Positions 6,361-6,714 of a stretch of DNA of 6,714 bases are shown here, in pieces (position 1 is the stretch's first letter; each line of letters opens with the position of its first letter). The DNA is taken from NCBI GenBank assembly GCA_041493955.1, contig JBGPZW010000173.1, positions 1-6,714 of the forward strand, read 5' to 3'. The notes beneath the pieces were generated by a model. The model saw only the letters and a program-made list of their open reading frames with translations, did no database searches and had not been told where the DNA came from. The DNA comes from QHYU01 sp041493955. Lineage in GTDB: Bacteria > Acidobacteriota > Terriglobia > Acidiferrales > UBA7541. The translations under genes were made by a program, and so were the position numbers.

Positions 6361-6714
6361 TTACTTCCCTTTCCGTCCCTGCGTTTTCGTGCATTTCTCG
6401 GCACAGAACTCGGCCACTATCCGCTCGGCCCAGAAGCGTTCGCGTCCGGGATACTTCGAAATGAAGGCGCAGTGGCCGCCGTATCGGGGCGCTTCAAAAG
6501 CGATGGCCGGGTTCTCGGCCACGCCGGCTTCCAGAAACGCGGCATACGGCACAAAGGGATCGTCCTGCGCGGTCAGAATGAGGGTGGGCACGCGAATCTC
6601 CGCGAGGACGTTTCGCGCGCTGGCGTGGGAGTAATAATCCTGCGCGTCGCGATAGCCGAATTGCGGCCCGGTAATCTTGTCGTCGAATTCGCGCACGGTT
6701 CGGATGGGTCCGAA
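6361..6714 (-). CDS. YheT-type alpha/beta hydrolase (C-terminal part, 5' truncated by window edge)
   Basis: The minus-strand frame is open from the right edge (first residues FGPIRTVREFDDK) to the TAA at 6363-6361, giving 117 residues. The GTG at 6696 falls inside the conserved T-[LV]-REFDD motif, so it is an internal Val and the gene continues beyond the window. Matches to the YheT/COG0429 hydrolase family, from memory: REFDD, the GY/GF-x-DAxDYY segment followed by a Ser/Ala pair, an IRVPTLILTAQDDPF strand and YGGHCAFI near the end. Asp51 or Asp52 of the fragment (DDPF) and His81 (GGH) should be the acid and base of the Ser-His-Asp triad; the nucleophilic Ser elbow lies in the missing part. 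Family members are predicted cytoplasmic esterases/hydrolases with poorly known substrates; full length is usually ~320-340 residues. The C-terminal tail is Lys/Arg-rich (KTQGRKGK). Confidence 0.88.
   Translation of the reverse strand, partial: FGPIRTVREFDDKITGPQFGYRDAQDYYSHASARNVLAEIRVPTLILTAQDDPFVPYAAFLEAGVAENPAIAFEAPRYGGHCAFISKYPGRERFWAERIVAEFCAEKCTKTQGRKGK

Noticed and set aside
6215..6634. 139-codon + strand frame over the M24 end and the hydrolase
   Set aside because: It crosses two real genes on opposite strands and matches neither; the conserved REFDD, DDPF and GGH motifs are in the minus-strand frame.
1..6714. Search for CRISPR arrays, tRNA/rRNA, IS elements, phage, toxin-antitoxin or other defence genes
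   Set aside because: No spaced direct repeats, cloverleaf, transposase or integrase motif, or small paired genes were seen by eye. I therefore do not claim a novel defence or mobile system here.

Overview
The window reads as ordinary chromosomal DNA of a high-GC Gram-negative bacterium. Acidobacteriota (Solibacter/Bryobacter-like) is the most likely source. This rests on the style of the genes: a large Oar-like TonB-dependent receptor, a secreted TPR protein, a BON/glycine-zipper lipoprotein and a Tat-exported M24 peptidase. The lineage is inferred from family resemblance; the window contains no rRNA or other phylogenetic marker.

Layout, left to right. (1) Positions 1-2330, + strand: the C-terminal ~776 residues of an outer-membrane TonB-dependent receptor, cut by the left edge and closed by a textbook intrinsic terminator (2356-2386). 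(2) 2456-3469, +: a secreted protein with an N-terminal beta-sandwich-like domain and five consecutive TPR units. (3) 3470-3845: a 376-base non-coding gap with inverted repeats but no recognisable gene. (4) 3846-4934, +: a probable lipoprotein with a BON domain, a long Pro/Ala linker, a beta-rich domain and a glycine zipper, followed by a GC-rich hairpin (4953-4986). (5) 5029-6330, +: a Tat-exported M24 metallopeptidase (Xaa-Pro aminopeptidase/prolidase type) with all five metal ligands, behind a sigma70-like promoter placed so close to the ATG that the mRNA should be almost leaderless. (6) 6361-6714, - strand: the C-terminal 117 residues of a YheT-type alpha/beta hydrolase, convergent with the peptidase and cut by the right edge.

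The four + strand genes share a direction but are separated by terminators or long gaps, so they look like independent transcription units, not an operon. The common theme is the cell envelope: three carry export signals and the receptor sits in the outer membrane. A receptor that imports substrate and an exported proline peptidase could both serve peptide scavenging, but nothing in the sequence ties them together.

I found no CRISPR array, RNA gene, insertion sequence, phage gene or defence system, and no convincing evidence of an undescribed multi-gene system. The points most worth a second look are the strictly paired cysteines in the receptor loops, the composite architecture of the BON lipoprotein, the near-leaderless promoter of the peptidase and the structured gap at 3470-3845.
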